Program-made: the position numbers and the translations under genes
Shown: in pieces, positions 33,916-42,237 of the stretch
How positions within the stretch are numbered: the stretch's first letter is position 1
How the letters are laid out: each line of letters starts with the position of its first letter
NCBI GenBank assembly: GCA_947473475.1
Contig: CANJBZ010000001.1
Span: 1-64,000, forward strand
DNA: 64,000 bases
Direction: 5' to 3'
Origin: Alphaproteobacteria bacterium
GTDB lineage: Bacteria; Pseudomonadota; Alphaproteobacteria; Micropepsales; Micropepsaceae
Notes under the pieces: model-generated
What the model was told of the DNA's origin: nothing
What the model saw: only the letters and a program-made list of their open reading frames with translations
Databases searched by the model: none

Positions 33916-35978
33916 GCTGCGTCTCCGATTGCGATCAGGAGATTTCCCAGCGCGTCCACAGTGAGCACGTCGCCGGGCATCAATATGGTGGTGGAGGCGT
34001 GTTCTTCGACGACGGCCGGACCCGAAATGCGATTGCCTGCAAGGAGCTTCTCACGGGCAAAAACAGTCGTCCCGACGAACGCCCCGGAGAAATAGGTCTG
34101 GCGTGTACCGCGCTGAGCGTCAGGTAACGGCGATAGGCCGCCGCTCGCGATGCTCTCGAATTTTGGCTTCTCCAAAATACCTGTGACGGCCGTTCGTAAG
34201 CTGGCGATTTCGGCGGCTTCCGCCGGTGCCGATGTGCCGTAGCGCCGCTCATGCTCGGAATCGAACAAGCGTTTGATGGCCGCGCGATCCTGACCAGAAA
34301 AATGTTCTGCCGGGATGTCGATCGACACCAGATGCTCCTGGCCGACATAGCGCATGTCCAGGGAGCGCGCGATATACGTTTCGCGCACGGGAACGCGGGC
34401 CTCACGGATTTTTCGGCTGCCTTCGGCTTCAAGTTCGACGAAGATATTTTCGAACGCGGAAAAATCCAGTTCGGAGAGTTTGGTGAACCGGGTGCGCACA
34501 AAATCGTACCGCAAATCCGAATGCAGCATCCCCACGGCTGAGAAATGCCCCGGCGCCTGCGGGATCAGAACGCGGGTGATTCCAAGCTCGCGTGCAATCG
34601 CGGTTGCGTGCAGCGGACCCGCGCCGCCATAGGCGGCCAGCGTGAACTTCCCGACATCAAGCCCGCGTTGCGTCGTGACCCCCTTCACGGCGTAGGACAT
34701 CTTTGTCACGGCGATGTCGATGATCCCCGCCGCCGCTTCGACGATGCTCATGCCCAGCGGCTGCGCCACATGTGTGTATAAAGCGCGCTCCGCCGCTTTC
34801 ACATCGAGCAGCATTTCGCCGCCGAGGAAGCGGTCGGGCGAGAGCCGGCCAAGAACCAAATTCGCATCCGTGACGGTGGGCTCGCGTCCGCCAAGACCGT
34901 AACAGGCAGGCCCCGGCTGCGCGCCCGCACTTTCGGGGCCGACGTGAAGGGCGCCGCCTTCGACGACGCGCGCAATAGAGCCGCCGCCCGTGCCGACTTC
35001 GAAAATGTCGATCATGGGAATCTGAATCGGCAGCGCGCTCTCATACCCTCCCACCAGCGCGGTGCCCGTGGTCAGGACTTGGCCGTTCTCGATGACGCCG
35101 GCCTTGGCGGTCGTGCCACCCATGTCGAACGCGATGGCATTGGCGATACCGGTTTCCTGTGCAACGGCGCGCGTCGCCATGACGCCGGATGCCGGCCCGG
35201 ACTCCAGCATGCGCACGCATTGTTCGCGCGCCTGATGCAATTCAAACAAGCCACCGGTGGATTGAACGACCAGAAAGGCGCCGCCAAATCCCGCGCGGGT
35301 GAGATGATCGGAAATCCCGGAAAGATAGCTTGCCACACGCGGGCCGATATAGGCGTTCGCGGCAACGGTCGAGGCGCGCTCGAACTCGCGGTATTCCTGA
35401 GACAGTTCGTGCGATGTGGTGACAAACACGCCCGGAAGGCGCGTTTGTAATATCTGCTTGGCACGCTGCTCGTGATCGGGATTGCGGTAGCAGTGCAGGA
35501 ACAGCACGGCCACCGCTTCGATCCGTTCGCGCTTCAGTGTTTCGGCAAGTGCAACGATCTCGTCTTCATCAAGTGGGTTAAGTACTTCGCCGGTCGCATA
35601 GAGCCGCTCATGGACTTCATAGCGGTGTTCGCGCGGCACCAGCGGCCGGTGCTTGGTGAAAAACAGATTGTAGGCATCGGGGCGGTTGACGCGGCCAATC
35701 TCATAGATGTCGCGGAAGCCTTCCGTAATCAGCAGCGCGGCCTTTGCGCCCGTCCGTTCCAGGATTGTGTTGATGGCGACCGTCGAGCCGTGCAGGAACA
35801 GACCGGTTTCCCGGAAATTCGCGCCCGCTTTCGTTGCGCCTGTCTCGATACCGTCCACCAGAGCACCCGGCGTCGAGAGCACTTTGCCGAGGGTCAAACG
35901 CCCGCTTGCCTCGTCGAATGCGGCAACATCGGTGAAAGTGCCGCCTATGTCTGCGGCGAGGCGCAAGGAAACGGGCAT
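33912..35978 (-). CDS. hyuA: Hydantoinase A / oxoprolinase / acetone carboxylase beta family (HyuA)
   Basis: ATP-binding subunit of about 688 residues from ATG 35978. It starts with the actin-like ATPase motif AADIGGTFTDVAAFD; later IAFDMGGTTAKAGVI and ALAAYGGAGPLHA-type segments (TLAAYGGAGPLHAT) are family hallmarks. It pairs with HyuB by a four-base overlap. The longer frame to 36041 begins with TTG and has no support. No racemase or carbamoylase gene is adjacent. Confidence 0.93.
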   Translation of the reverse strand: MPVSLRLAADIGGTFTDVAAFDEASGRLTLGKVLSTPGALVDGIETGATKAGANFRETGLFLHGSTVAINTILERTGAKAALLITEGFRDIYEIGRVNRPDAYNLFFTKHRPLVPREHRYEVHERLYATGEVLNPLDEDEIVALAETLKRERIEAVAVLFLHCYRNPDHEQRAKQILQTRLPGVFVTTSHELSQEYREFERASTVAANAYIGPRVASYLSGISDHLTRAGFGGAFLVVQSTGGLFELHQAREQCVRMLESGPASGVMATRAVAQETGIANAIAFDMGGTTAKAGVIENGQVLTTGTALVGGYESALPIQIPMIDIFEVGTGGGSIARVVEGGALHVGPESAGAQPGPACYGLGGREPTVTDANLVLGRLSPDRFLGGEMLLDVKAAERALYTHVAQPLGMSIVEAAAGIIDIAVTKMSYAVKGVTTQRGLDVGKFTLAAYGGAGPLHATAIARELGITRVLIPQAPGHFSAVGMLHSDLRYDFVRTRFTKLSELDFSAFENIFVELEAEGSRKIREARVPVRETYIARSLDMRYVGQEHLVSIDIPAEHFSGQDRAAIKRLFDSEHERRYGTSAPAEAAEIASLRTAVTGILEKPKFESIASGGLSPLPDAQRGTRQTYFSGAFVGTTVFAREKLLAGNRISGPAVVEEHASTTILMPGDVLTVDALGNLLIAIGDAA

Positions 35979-36179
35979 GGTTAGCAGAGCCGGTAAAGTT
36001 TGAAGGACAATTTGCCTATCACGGCGCGGCAGGACGGGCAAATCGCGGCTGACGTACTGTAGCTCGTCTGTCCACAGAGTATTTCCTTAAAATGCAAACT
36101 ACGCAAATTACGTTGTCGCAACACGTCTTCCGCTATTGTCGCGCCGTTATCGATCGAAGACATTTCGCGGGGTGGGGTT

Positions 36180-37088
36180 ATGATTGTTGTGGCGGTCGCA
36201 TCCCAAAAAGGTGGCTCCGGCAAGACCACGCTTTCCGGCCATCTGGCGGTGGAAGCCGAGAAGATGGGCGCTGGCCCGGTGACGCTGATCGATACCGATC
36301 CGCAGGGGTCGCTGTCGAAATGGTGGAATTCGCGCGCCGCCCAATCGCCCCAATTTGCCAAAATTGGAGCGTTCGAATTGCAGAGCGCGCTGGCCCAACT
36401 TGCGCGCACGGGGACACGGCTGGCCATTATCGACACGCCGCCGGCGATTTGCGAATCCATCCTGCACGTGATCGCCCATTGCGACCTTGTGATCGTGCCG
36501 ACGCGTCCCTCGCCGCACGATCTTCGTGCCGTCGGTGAAACCGTCGATATGGCCGAGAAGTTTCAAAAGCCGCTGGTCTTTGTCGTCAATGGCGCAACGG
36601 CGCGCGCCCGCATCACGGCTGAGGCGGCGGTGGCGCTCTCACAGCATGGCGTGGTGGCCCCCGTCACGATCCATCACCGCGTGGATTTCGCCGGGAGCAT
36701 GGTTGACGGACGCACTGTTGGCGAAGCGGCGCCAAAATCTCTTTCCGCAAAAGAAATCTCGGATCTCTGGGCGTATCTGCAAGACCGGATAGCCCGGCTT
36801 CCGAAAAGCCCAGACCTTCATCCCGCCCCAATTGCGTATGCGGCGCCGCCACAACAAAGCTATGCACCGGAACAGAGCCATGCGCGAAAATCCGAGCACG
36901 ACAGCGGCATCGTCATTGAAGCGCGCGTGGTCGGCGAGGTGCCGCTGACAGACCGCTTCTTTTATGACGGCCCGGAGCGCCGATCGGGTATGGACCGGAG
37001 GGAAGGGCTGCAACAGGATTTGTTTTTCACCGGCGCCGATTACGCGACAAACACGAACGGTCGTCGCCGCAACCCGCTTGAAGGCTAG
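36180..37088 (+). CDS. ParA-family ATPase with a C-terminal tail
   Basis: Deviant Walker A SQKGGSGKTTLSGHLA (residues 8-23) and a switch region TLIDTDPQGSLSKWW identify a ParA/MinD-type partition ATPase; IIDTPPAI is Walker B. The ATPase ends near residue 205. A proline-rich linker and a tail with FYDGPERRSGMDRREG follow. No ParB, parS cluster or second partition gene is nearby, so cargo positioning (for example of a polar or secretion complex) is as likely as DNA partition. GGGGTGGGG precedes the ATG. Confidence 0.88.
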   Translation: MIVVAVASQKGGSGKTTLSGHLAVEAEKMGAGPVTLIDTDPQGSLSKWWNSRAAQSPQFAKIGAFELQSALAQLARTGTRLAIIDTPPAICESILHVIAHCDLVIVPTRPSPHDLRAVGETVDMAEKFQKPLVFVVNGATARARITAEAAVALSQHGVVAPVTIHHRVDFAGSMVDGRTVGEAAPKSLSAKEISDLWAYLQDRIARLPKSPDLHPAPIAYAAPPQQSYAPEQSHARKSEHDSGIVIEARVVGEVPLTDRFFYDGPERRSGMDRREGLQQDLFFTGADYATNTNGRRRNPLEG

Positions 37089-37130
37089 GCGGCCCAACGA
37101 CCGGATTGACGCCGTGTGGCAACGCGCCGG

Positions 37131-38177
37131 TTAGGACGACTTCTCGGCCTGTGCGGCAAGCTTCACGACGTCGGGCGGCGTGGCATAAATTTCCTTGATC
37201 AGCTTTTCGACTTCGATGCCTGGGACCGGACGCACTTCGAGGTCGAGCCGTTTGGCTTCGGCCAAAAAGGCCGGGTCCTTCATCGTCGCATCGAAGGCGG
37301 TGCGCAAAGCGGCCAAGCGGTCCGCCGGGATGCCCGGTGGCGCCGCGAAGGGGCGTGCAATCGACTGACGCGAAGCAATCAGCTTCAGGGCGGCCTTGTT
37401 TTGTGGTGTCGTCGGCAAATCCATGACCAGCGGCACGTTGGGCAGGTCCTCATGCTTTTCCAGCGCCAGCTGCAGCACGACATTGATCTTCTTGCCGTCG
37501 AGCAGGGGCTTGCTCTGTGACTTCAGGCTCGACCACGACCAGCCGCAGCGGCCTTTCACCTCGCCTCGCTCCATACCGAGATTGATGTCCGCCCCGCCGT
37601 TGGAGAAACCGGTCACCACCTTGGTCGGCAGCTTAAATAGGTTCTTGAGGACGGTCGGGAATATCTCGCTGTCGGCGCCCGCGGCCGACGCGCCAATGGT
37701 CGACGGCTTCCTGGTCAGATCGTCCCAATTGCCGATGCCGCTGTTGAACCAGAAGGCGCAGACGGAGACCTCGTTGGTGACGCTGCCGATCCAACTATAT
37801 TTCACCGCCTCGAACTGCGTTCCTTGCGCGTGCCCAAGAAGCGGTTCGATGACGAGGCCGCGCGCGAACGTCCCCATGACGGTCCCATCCTTGCGAGCGA
37901 CCTTATAAAGATAGTTCATCGCCTTGACGCCGCCCGCGCCGGGCATGTTCTGCGGCACCATGGTGGGGTTGCCGGGGATGTGCTTGCCCATGTAGCGCGC
38001 CAGGGTACGGGCATAGAGGTCGTAGCCGCCTCCAGGGCCAAAGCCGACGATGACTTGGACGGTCTTTCCCTTGTAAAAGTTCGCCACCGCGTTGGCATCC
38101 GCGGCTTCGGCCGCCGGGCCTGTAACCGTGACGGCGCACGCTGCCGCGCAGGCCATAAGCCATTTCAGACAAAGCAT
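37131..38177 (-). CDS. Bug/TctC-type tripartite tricarboxylate transporter binding protein
   Basis: Periplasmic solute receptor, 348 residues, with a signal peptide (MLCLKWLMACAAACAVTVTG, ending near AEAAD). The family motifs TVQVIVGFGPGGGYDLYARTLA and GNPTMVPQNMPGAGG are clear. Such receptors bind carboxylates for a TctA/TctB permease, absent here, so it may share a permease elsewhere. GGAAGG supports the ATG at 38177. A hairpin lies in the upstream region at 38227-38255. Confidence 0.9.
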   Translation of the reverse strand: MLCLKWLMACAAACAVTVTGPAAEAADANAVANFYKGKTVQVIVGFGPGGGYDLYARTLARYMGKHIPGNPTMVPQNMPGAGGVKAMNYLYKVARKDGTVMGTFARGLVIEPLLGHAQGTQFEAVKYSWIGSVTNEVSVCAFWFNSGIGNWDDLTRKPSTIGASAAGADSEIFPTVLKNLFKLPTKVVTGFSNGGADINLGMERGEVKGRCGWSWSSLKSQSKPLLDGKKINVVLQLALEKHEDLPNVPLVMDLPTTPQNKAALKLIASRQSIARPFAAPPGIPADRLAALRTAFDATMKDPAFLAEAKRLDLEVRPVPGIEVEKLIKEIYATPPDVVKLAAQAEKSS

Positions 38178-38226
38178 CGAACGTCCTTCCCGTCCCGTTG
38201 CCCGGGCGCGCATTTCATAGGTAAGC

Positions 38227-38255
38227 AGCAAGCCATAGCATTTCCTATGCTTGCT
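38227..38255. promoter_or_regulatory. Dyad upstream of the Bug receptor gene
   Basis: AGCAAG (38227-38232), one bulged C, CATAG (38234-38238), a six-base loop, then CTATG (38245-38249) and CTTGCT (38250-38255). It lies 50-78 bp upstream of the receptor ATG and could be an operator or a leader hairpin. I saw nothing else in the 240-bp gap to 38419. Confidence 0.4.
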
Positions 38256-38418
38256 CTGAAGGCAAACGCGGGGAAAACGTCGCAAGATAAAGGCCGTTGA
38301 GGCTCTTGCTTCCAGCGACGAAAATACACGCGATTTTGAATACGGTGCGGGCTACGATTGATCCGTAAAGGGAGCGGCAGGAGGCAGGCAAATCCTGCGA
38401 TCACCGCCTGGGGGGCAT

Positions 38419-39225
38419 ATGGGCAGCTATATTTTGCGTGGAAATTTACGGGCTGCGGTATCCGGCGATTGTTCTGAGCCGCTGTCCGGCGTGCGAGTGA
38501 GGCTCTACAGGATGCCGGCCGATCGCAACGCAAGCCATCGCGGCGTGGCGCTGGATGCCGATCTGATTCACGGGAAGCATGCGCGTCTGTTGGGCGAAAG
38601 CCTGACCGATGCAGCCGGCGATTTCGCGGTCATGCTCGAAGCGGACGCTGGCGTGCCGGACGAATTGGAGTTCGACGCCTATTTCGACAGCGTGCCTCAT
38701 CATCGATCAAAGCGGCCACCTGCCACGGCAGTGGCGCAGTTCTCCATGGCGACGGTGCAAGCTGATTGGCAGGGCAAGGATGGAGACCGGGTGGCGTCTT
38801 GGGATTATTGCCTGCCCGTGCATGTGTGGTCTTCCATCCGCGAACGCTTCGATGCGTGGGTTATCTGCGGCCAGGTGAAGTCCTCACATCCGGGAAAGGA
38901 TGTGAATGGGCTCAAGGTGCGGGCGTTCGACCGCGATTGGCTTGAGGACGATGTCTTGGGCCCGGCGACAACGGATGCGCAAGGGCGGTTCCGTATCGAC
39001 TACAGCGCAGCCGATTTCCGCAAAGCCCTAATCGGCGCGGGGGAAGTGGGTGGGCCCGACGTCTATTTCCGCGTTGAGACGGGCGAGGGCGTTGCGTTGC
39101 TCAATGAATCGCCCGAGCGGGGACGCACGGCAGGGCGGGCGGATATCGGCCCATGTTTCTGCGTCGAATTGGAGATCGGCAGCATGCCGGTTGCAGAAGC
39201 CGACCCCGTCGTTGGTCCGATGTAA
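38419..39225 (+). CDS. Hypothetical protein with two transthyretin-like beta-sandwich repeats
   Basis: I do not recognise a named family. The 268-residue protein has two similar halves, each opening with a G-x-V/L...PLxGVxVRxxx pattern and a TDAxGxF turn: LSGVRVRLYR with LTDAAGDFAV, then VNGLKVRAFDRDW with TTDAQGRFRIDYSAADF. This resembles the transthyretin/carboxypeptidase-regulatory fold. There is no signal peptide or transmembrane segment. The ending ADIGPCFCVELEIGSMP is distinctive. CTGGGGGG precedes the ATG. Confidence 0.75.
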   Translation: MGSYILRGNLRAAVSGDCSEPLSGVRVRLYRMPADRNASHRGVALDADLIHGKHARLLGESLTDAAGDFAVMLEADAGVPDELEFDAYFDSVPHHRSKRPPATAVAQFSMATVQADWQGKDGDRVASWDYCLPVHVWSSIRERFDAWVICGQVKSSHPGKDVNGLKVRAFDRDWLEDDVLGPATTDAQGRFRIDYSAADFRKALIGAGEVGGPDVYFRVETGEGVALLNESPERGRTAGRADIGPCFCVELEIGSMPVAEADPVVGPM

Positions 39226-39229
39226 AGTT

Positions 39230-39763
39230 CTACGGACTAACGGTGTACCCGTCCGCCGGCGACACCCAAAGCACCTGCTGATCGGCGGCGGGTGGTGTAG
39301 GCACGCCGTCGATGGTGGCCTTGGCAAGCATCGCTGCGCCTTGATTCGTGTAGGCGGTGCAGATTTCGTGATCGAAAATATTCTGGAAAGCGGTCTGCAA
39401 TTGCGCCCGTATGGGCGCCGCCTGCTGCGCCTCAAACGGCCGCCCGGCCATCGTGAATGTCGCGCTGTCCAAATCCTGACGGCGGATTTTGCCGCACACC
39501 TGCCCCATTTTGATCTCGATCGGTGAAATCGTCTCCATCGTCACGACGGGGCTTTTGGAAAGCAGCACCGTTGTCGCGTTGTCGATCCCCCCCGCCGGAT
39601 TGGCGCGGTAACCCGCGAGCGACGCGCACGTCTTCCGCGCCGTGTCCGGCATGTAACATTGAAGCTGCCCCCGCATGGCCGGGGCAATGGGATCGGGCAA
39701 GTCCGCGGCGAAGGCTGCCGGCGCCGCAAGAGCAAGCGCGACAACGAACAGAAGCGGTTTCAT
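39230..39763 (-). CDS. Hypothetical exported protein
   Basis: About 177 residues starting at ATG 39763 with a clear Sec signal (MKPLLFVVALALAAPAAFA, cut before ADLPDP). The mature part has four cysteines spread as in small periplasmic proteins (QCYMPDTARKTCASL, GQVCGKI, HEICTAY). No known domain is recognised. The stop is five bases from the convergent stop at 39225. It follows the bicupin gene on the same strand. Confidence 0.75.
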   Translation of the reverse strand: MKPLLFVVALALAAPAAFAADLPDPIAPAMRGQLQCYMPDTARKTCASLAGYRANPAGGIDNATTVLLSKSPVVTMETISPIEIKMGQVCGKIRRQDLDSATFTMAGRPFEAQQAAPIRAQLQTAFQNIFDHEICTAYTNQGAAMLAKATIDGVPTPPAADQQVLWVSPADGYTVSP

Positions 39764-39794
39764 AGCGGCCATCTTCAACTTGGATGCGCGAACA

Positions 39795-41024
39795 TCACAT
39801 GACATCGCCCAAGGCCTCCGCCGCAGTGGAATCGGGATCGTAGAACGCAGGCTCCATGCGGTTCTTCAGGCCTTCCTTGGCCAGGGCCTCGGCGAACTCC
39901 TCGCGAATACGCGGATCTTCCATGTGATAGGGAATGGCCGATCCACCCTTCTTGATGTCGATGGCGCCCGAATCGATCATGTCTTCGCCGGGGCGTCCGG
40001 CTTTGCGTGAGCGCTGGTTGTTCGGTCCGTGCCATGCGGACACGCGCAAGCCGTCCGCGCTCGTGCCGAAATGCTGGTGGAACCAATCGCCCGACATGGG
40101 CGCCGCCGAAACGATGCCGCCATATTCGTAATCCTGCCGCAGGATTTTGTCGGCATGCCCGTCTTTCCATGGGGTCATGCCGAGACTCTCCGGCCACGTA
40201 TACGTGTAGCCCTTGCCTTTCACGCAGAGCAGCACCGCCGCCGACATGTGCTTGTGCGCCTTGGAATAGCGCCCCGTCTCGTGCTGACCGATCCAGACAT
40301 AAAAGCGGTTGCCGGCCATGCTGGGCTCGACGCGGCGATAACCGGGCGAGCGCCGGTTATCGAGCGGCAGCTGCGTGTTGATCATGTCGGGAATGAGATT
40401 GGTCCGCCGCATCGCAAGTCCGCGCACGGGGTCCGGCTCCAGATCGTCTTTTGGCTTGAAATAGTCCTCGGCGCCCGAAAAACGGTCGGAAAACTGGTAG
40501 GGGCAGTTGAAGATGAAATCGAAATTGTCGAGCAGGTTCATCATGTTCGGCGCGGTGGTGCCGCAATATAGAAGCGCCGGCTGCGAACCCGCATTGATGA
40601 AACGATGGTTCGTGTTCAGTGGAATTGAGAACAGCGATCCCTTTTGCCACTCAAAGGCGTGGCGCTTGGCATCGCCATCGCGCCAAACCTCTGTAGTGCC
40701 CCGCCCTTCGACGACGAACACGACCTTCTCATACAGATGCTTTTCCGTGTTGAGCGCGCCGGCGCCGGGCAGTTCGACGACGTAGGAGCCCCACAGACCT
40801 TCGGTCCCGTAAAGCTGAATGTAGGAGCCGCGCCCGCCGAGGCGCTTCCAGTCACCCAATGGCAAATCGTGTACCCGGCGCACGCCGATGTTGCGGTAGA
40901 CTGGAATGCCCTCGGATTCGATGAAACGGTCATACGGCATGGGCGGGCGCTTGAACTTGCCGAGGCCCGCATTCTGGCCCGCTTTGGGTTCATGCCAGTG
41001 AGAACGGTCCGTGAGATCGTGCAT
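39795..41024 (-). CDS. Bicupin protein (gentisate-dioxygenase-like superfamily)
   Basis: A 409-residue protein with two cupin domains. The first has EKHLYEKVVFVVEGRGTTEVW (shown here in part) and SIPLNTNHRFINAG; the second has SKAHKHMSAAVLLCVKGKGYTYTWP and DWFHQHFGTS. The second domain HxH...H metal site is the better preserved. Bicupins of this kind are often ring-cleaving dioxygenases in aromatic catabolism, but the exact reaction is not established. It sits next to a cytosolic binding-protein-like gene and an aromatic-acid MFS carrier. Confidence 0.85.
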   Translation of the reverse strand: MHDLTDRSHWHEPKAGQNAGLGKFKRPPMPYDRFIESEGIPVYRNIGVRRVHDLPLGDWKRLGGRGSYIQLYGTEGLWGSYVVELPGAGALNTEKHLYEKVVFVVEGRGTTEVWRDGDAKRHAFEWQKGSLFSIPLNTNHRFINAGSQPALLYCGTTAPNMMNLLDNFDFIFNCPYQFSDRFSGAEDYFKPKDDLEPDPVRGLAMRRTNLIPDMINTQLPLDNRRSPGYRRVEPSMAGNRFYVWIGQHETGRYSKAHKHMSAAVLLCVKGKGYTYTWPESLGMTPWKDGHADKILRQDYEYGGIVSAAPMSGDWFHQHFGTSADGLRVSAWHGPNNQRSRKAGRPGEDMIDSGAIDIKKGGSAIPYHMEDPRIREEFAEALAKEGLKNRMEPAFYDPDSTAAEALGDVM

Positions 41025-41072
41025 GGAAACCTTGCTATCCGATGTGAAAAGGTGTGACCCGAGGCGCCCGGT

Positions 41073-42014
41073 TCAGGCTTGGTATCCCATGGCCGAATGG
41101 GCTTGAGTCTGAACGTGCGTGTTGACCAACTCGGCTGGTGACGCCGTCTGCTCCAGCATCCCCCAGCTTTTCAGCCAGTCATAGGTGCGCTGCATTTCGT
41201 CCATCGGAATGGGCGCGGGATCGCATACCACGATGCGGCTCTCGCGAATGTCCTCCGGCTTCAGCGTCCCGATCTCCGCGTCCTTCTTCGTGTGATAGTC
41301 GATGAAGTAATGGAGATAGGCCTTCTTATCGGCATTGATGCGTTTCACCGCTTCGCGCACCGCCCGGTTGAAGGCGCCATAGGTTTCGGCGTCCACGCGA
41401 TCCGACGCGACTTCGGTGCCGTGATAGAACGCCGAACAGATCGTGCGGCAGCCCTTCTTTTCGGCCAGGGTGATGTAAGGCTCGGTCAGAGTCGTTGCTT
41501 CCAGCTCGCCCCGCATCATGGAATCAAAGCGGAAGCGCGAGCCGTTGGGCGCCTTCACCACCTTGATCATGTCGCGCGGCATAAACCCTTCCAGCAGATG
41601 CAGCGCCAGATAATGGGTGCCGAAATAGAACGGCACGCCCACCGAACGGTTGGCGAGCTGCTGTGCCGTGTAGACCGGTGAATCTGGCCGCACCACGATG
41701 GCGGCATAGGTGACGATGCCGCGGCGGCCGAGTTGGCGCGAACCGACGCCGGTGTCCTGCACGCGGCAGTAATTTCCCCACTCGCAGGCGTTGTACATGT
41801 CGGCCTGACCCAGTTCGAGCAGGCGGCCATGGCTGGCAAACGGGTTTTGCCCCTTCTGGCTGGTGATGGACGTGTCGGTCTTCTTCTCGACGCCTTTTTC
41901 GCGGTCCGCCCACTCGATCTGAAGCCCCTCCTTCTCGAAGAGGCCTTCGTCGAATGCGACCAATTCCGGCAATCCTTGAAAGGGGGCCGTCGTCTCCAGG
42001 ACCAGCTTTTTCAT
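41073..42014 (-). CDS. NMT1/THI5-like binding-protein-fold protein without a signal peptide
   Basis: About 313 residues from ATG 42014 (GGAGC upstream). The type 2 periplasmic-binding fold is indicated by GLPELVAFDEGLFEKEGL, SVGVPFYFGTHYLAL and RGELEATTLTEPYI. No Sec or lipoprotein signal is visible and no ABC permease or ATPase gene is adjacent, so a cytosolic enzyme or sensor role is likely. A cysteine pair sits in NACEWGNYC. It precedes the bicupin gene by about 50 bp, and the two are probably one operon. Confidence 0.8.
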   Translation of the reverse strand: MKKLVLETTAPFQGLPELVAFDEGLFEKEGLQIEWADREKGVEKKTDTSITSQKGQNPFASHGRLLELGQADMYNACEWGNYCRVQDTGVGSRQLGRRGIVTYAAIVVRPDSPVYTAQQLANRSVGVPFYFGTHYLALHLLEGFMPRDMIKVVKAPNGSRFRFDSMMRGELEATTLTEPYITLAEKKGCRTICSAFYHGTEVASDRVDAETYGAFNRAVREAVKRINADKKAYLHYFIDYHTKKDAEIGTLKPEDIRESRIVVCDPAPIPMDEMQRTYDWLKSWGMLEQTASPAELVNTHVQTQAHSAMGYQA

Positions 42015-42160
42015 GCTCAATGCTCCGTTGTTGCGAATCTTAGCGCGGGCCATTCCCTGCGGCCGCCTGGAAGGCGGGCGGTCAACCCAAAATGTCTGTT
42101 CAAAGGAAACTTAGGGGACATCGCCGGGGGGCGTCAAACCGCTCACGCTCACATGACAAG

Positions 42161-42188
42161 CACAGGCTTGGATGTGGCCAAGCCTGTG
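42161..42188. promoter_or_regulatory. Perfect 10-bp inverted repeat upstream of the MFS gene
   Basis: CACAGGCTTG (42161-42170) and CAAGCCTGTG (42179-42188) flank an eight-base spacer, ending 49 bp before the MFS ATG in a divergent promoter region. It could be an operator or an mRNA leader hairpin. It has no T-tract, so it is unlikely to be a terminator. Confidence 0.5.
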
Positions 42189-42237
42189 GTGTAGCGTCCG
42201 CTTCGACCGGGAAAGCCCGGCAGGGCGGAGATGGTAA

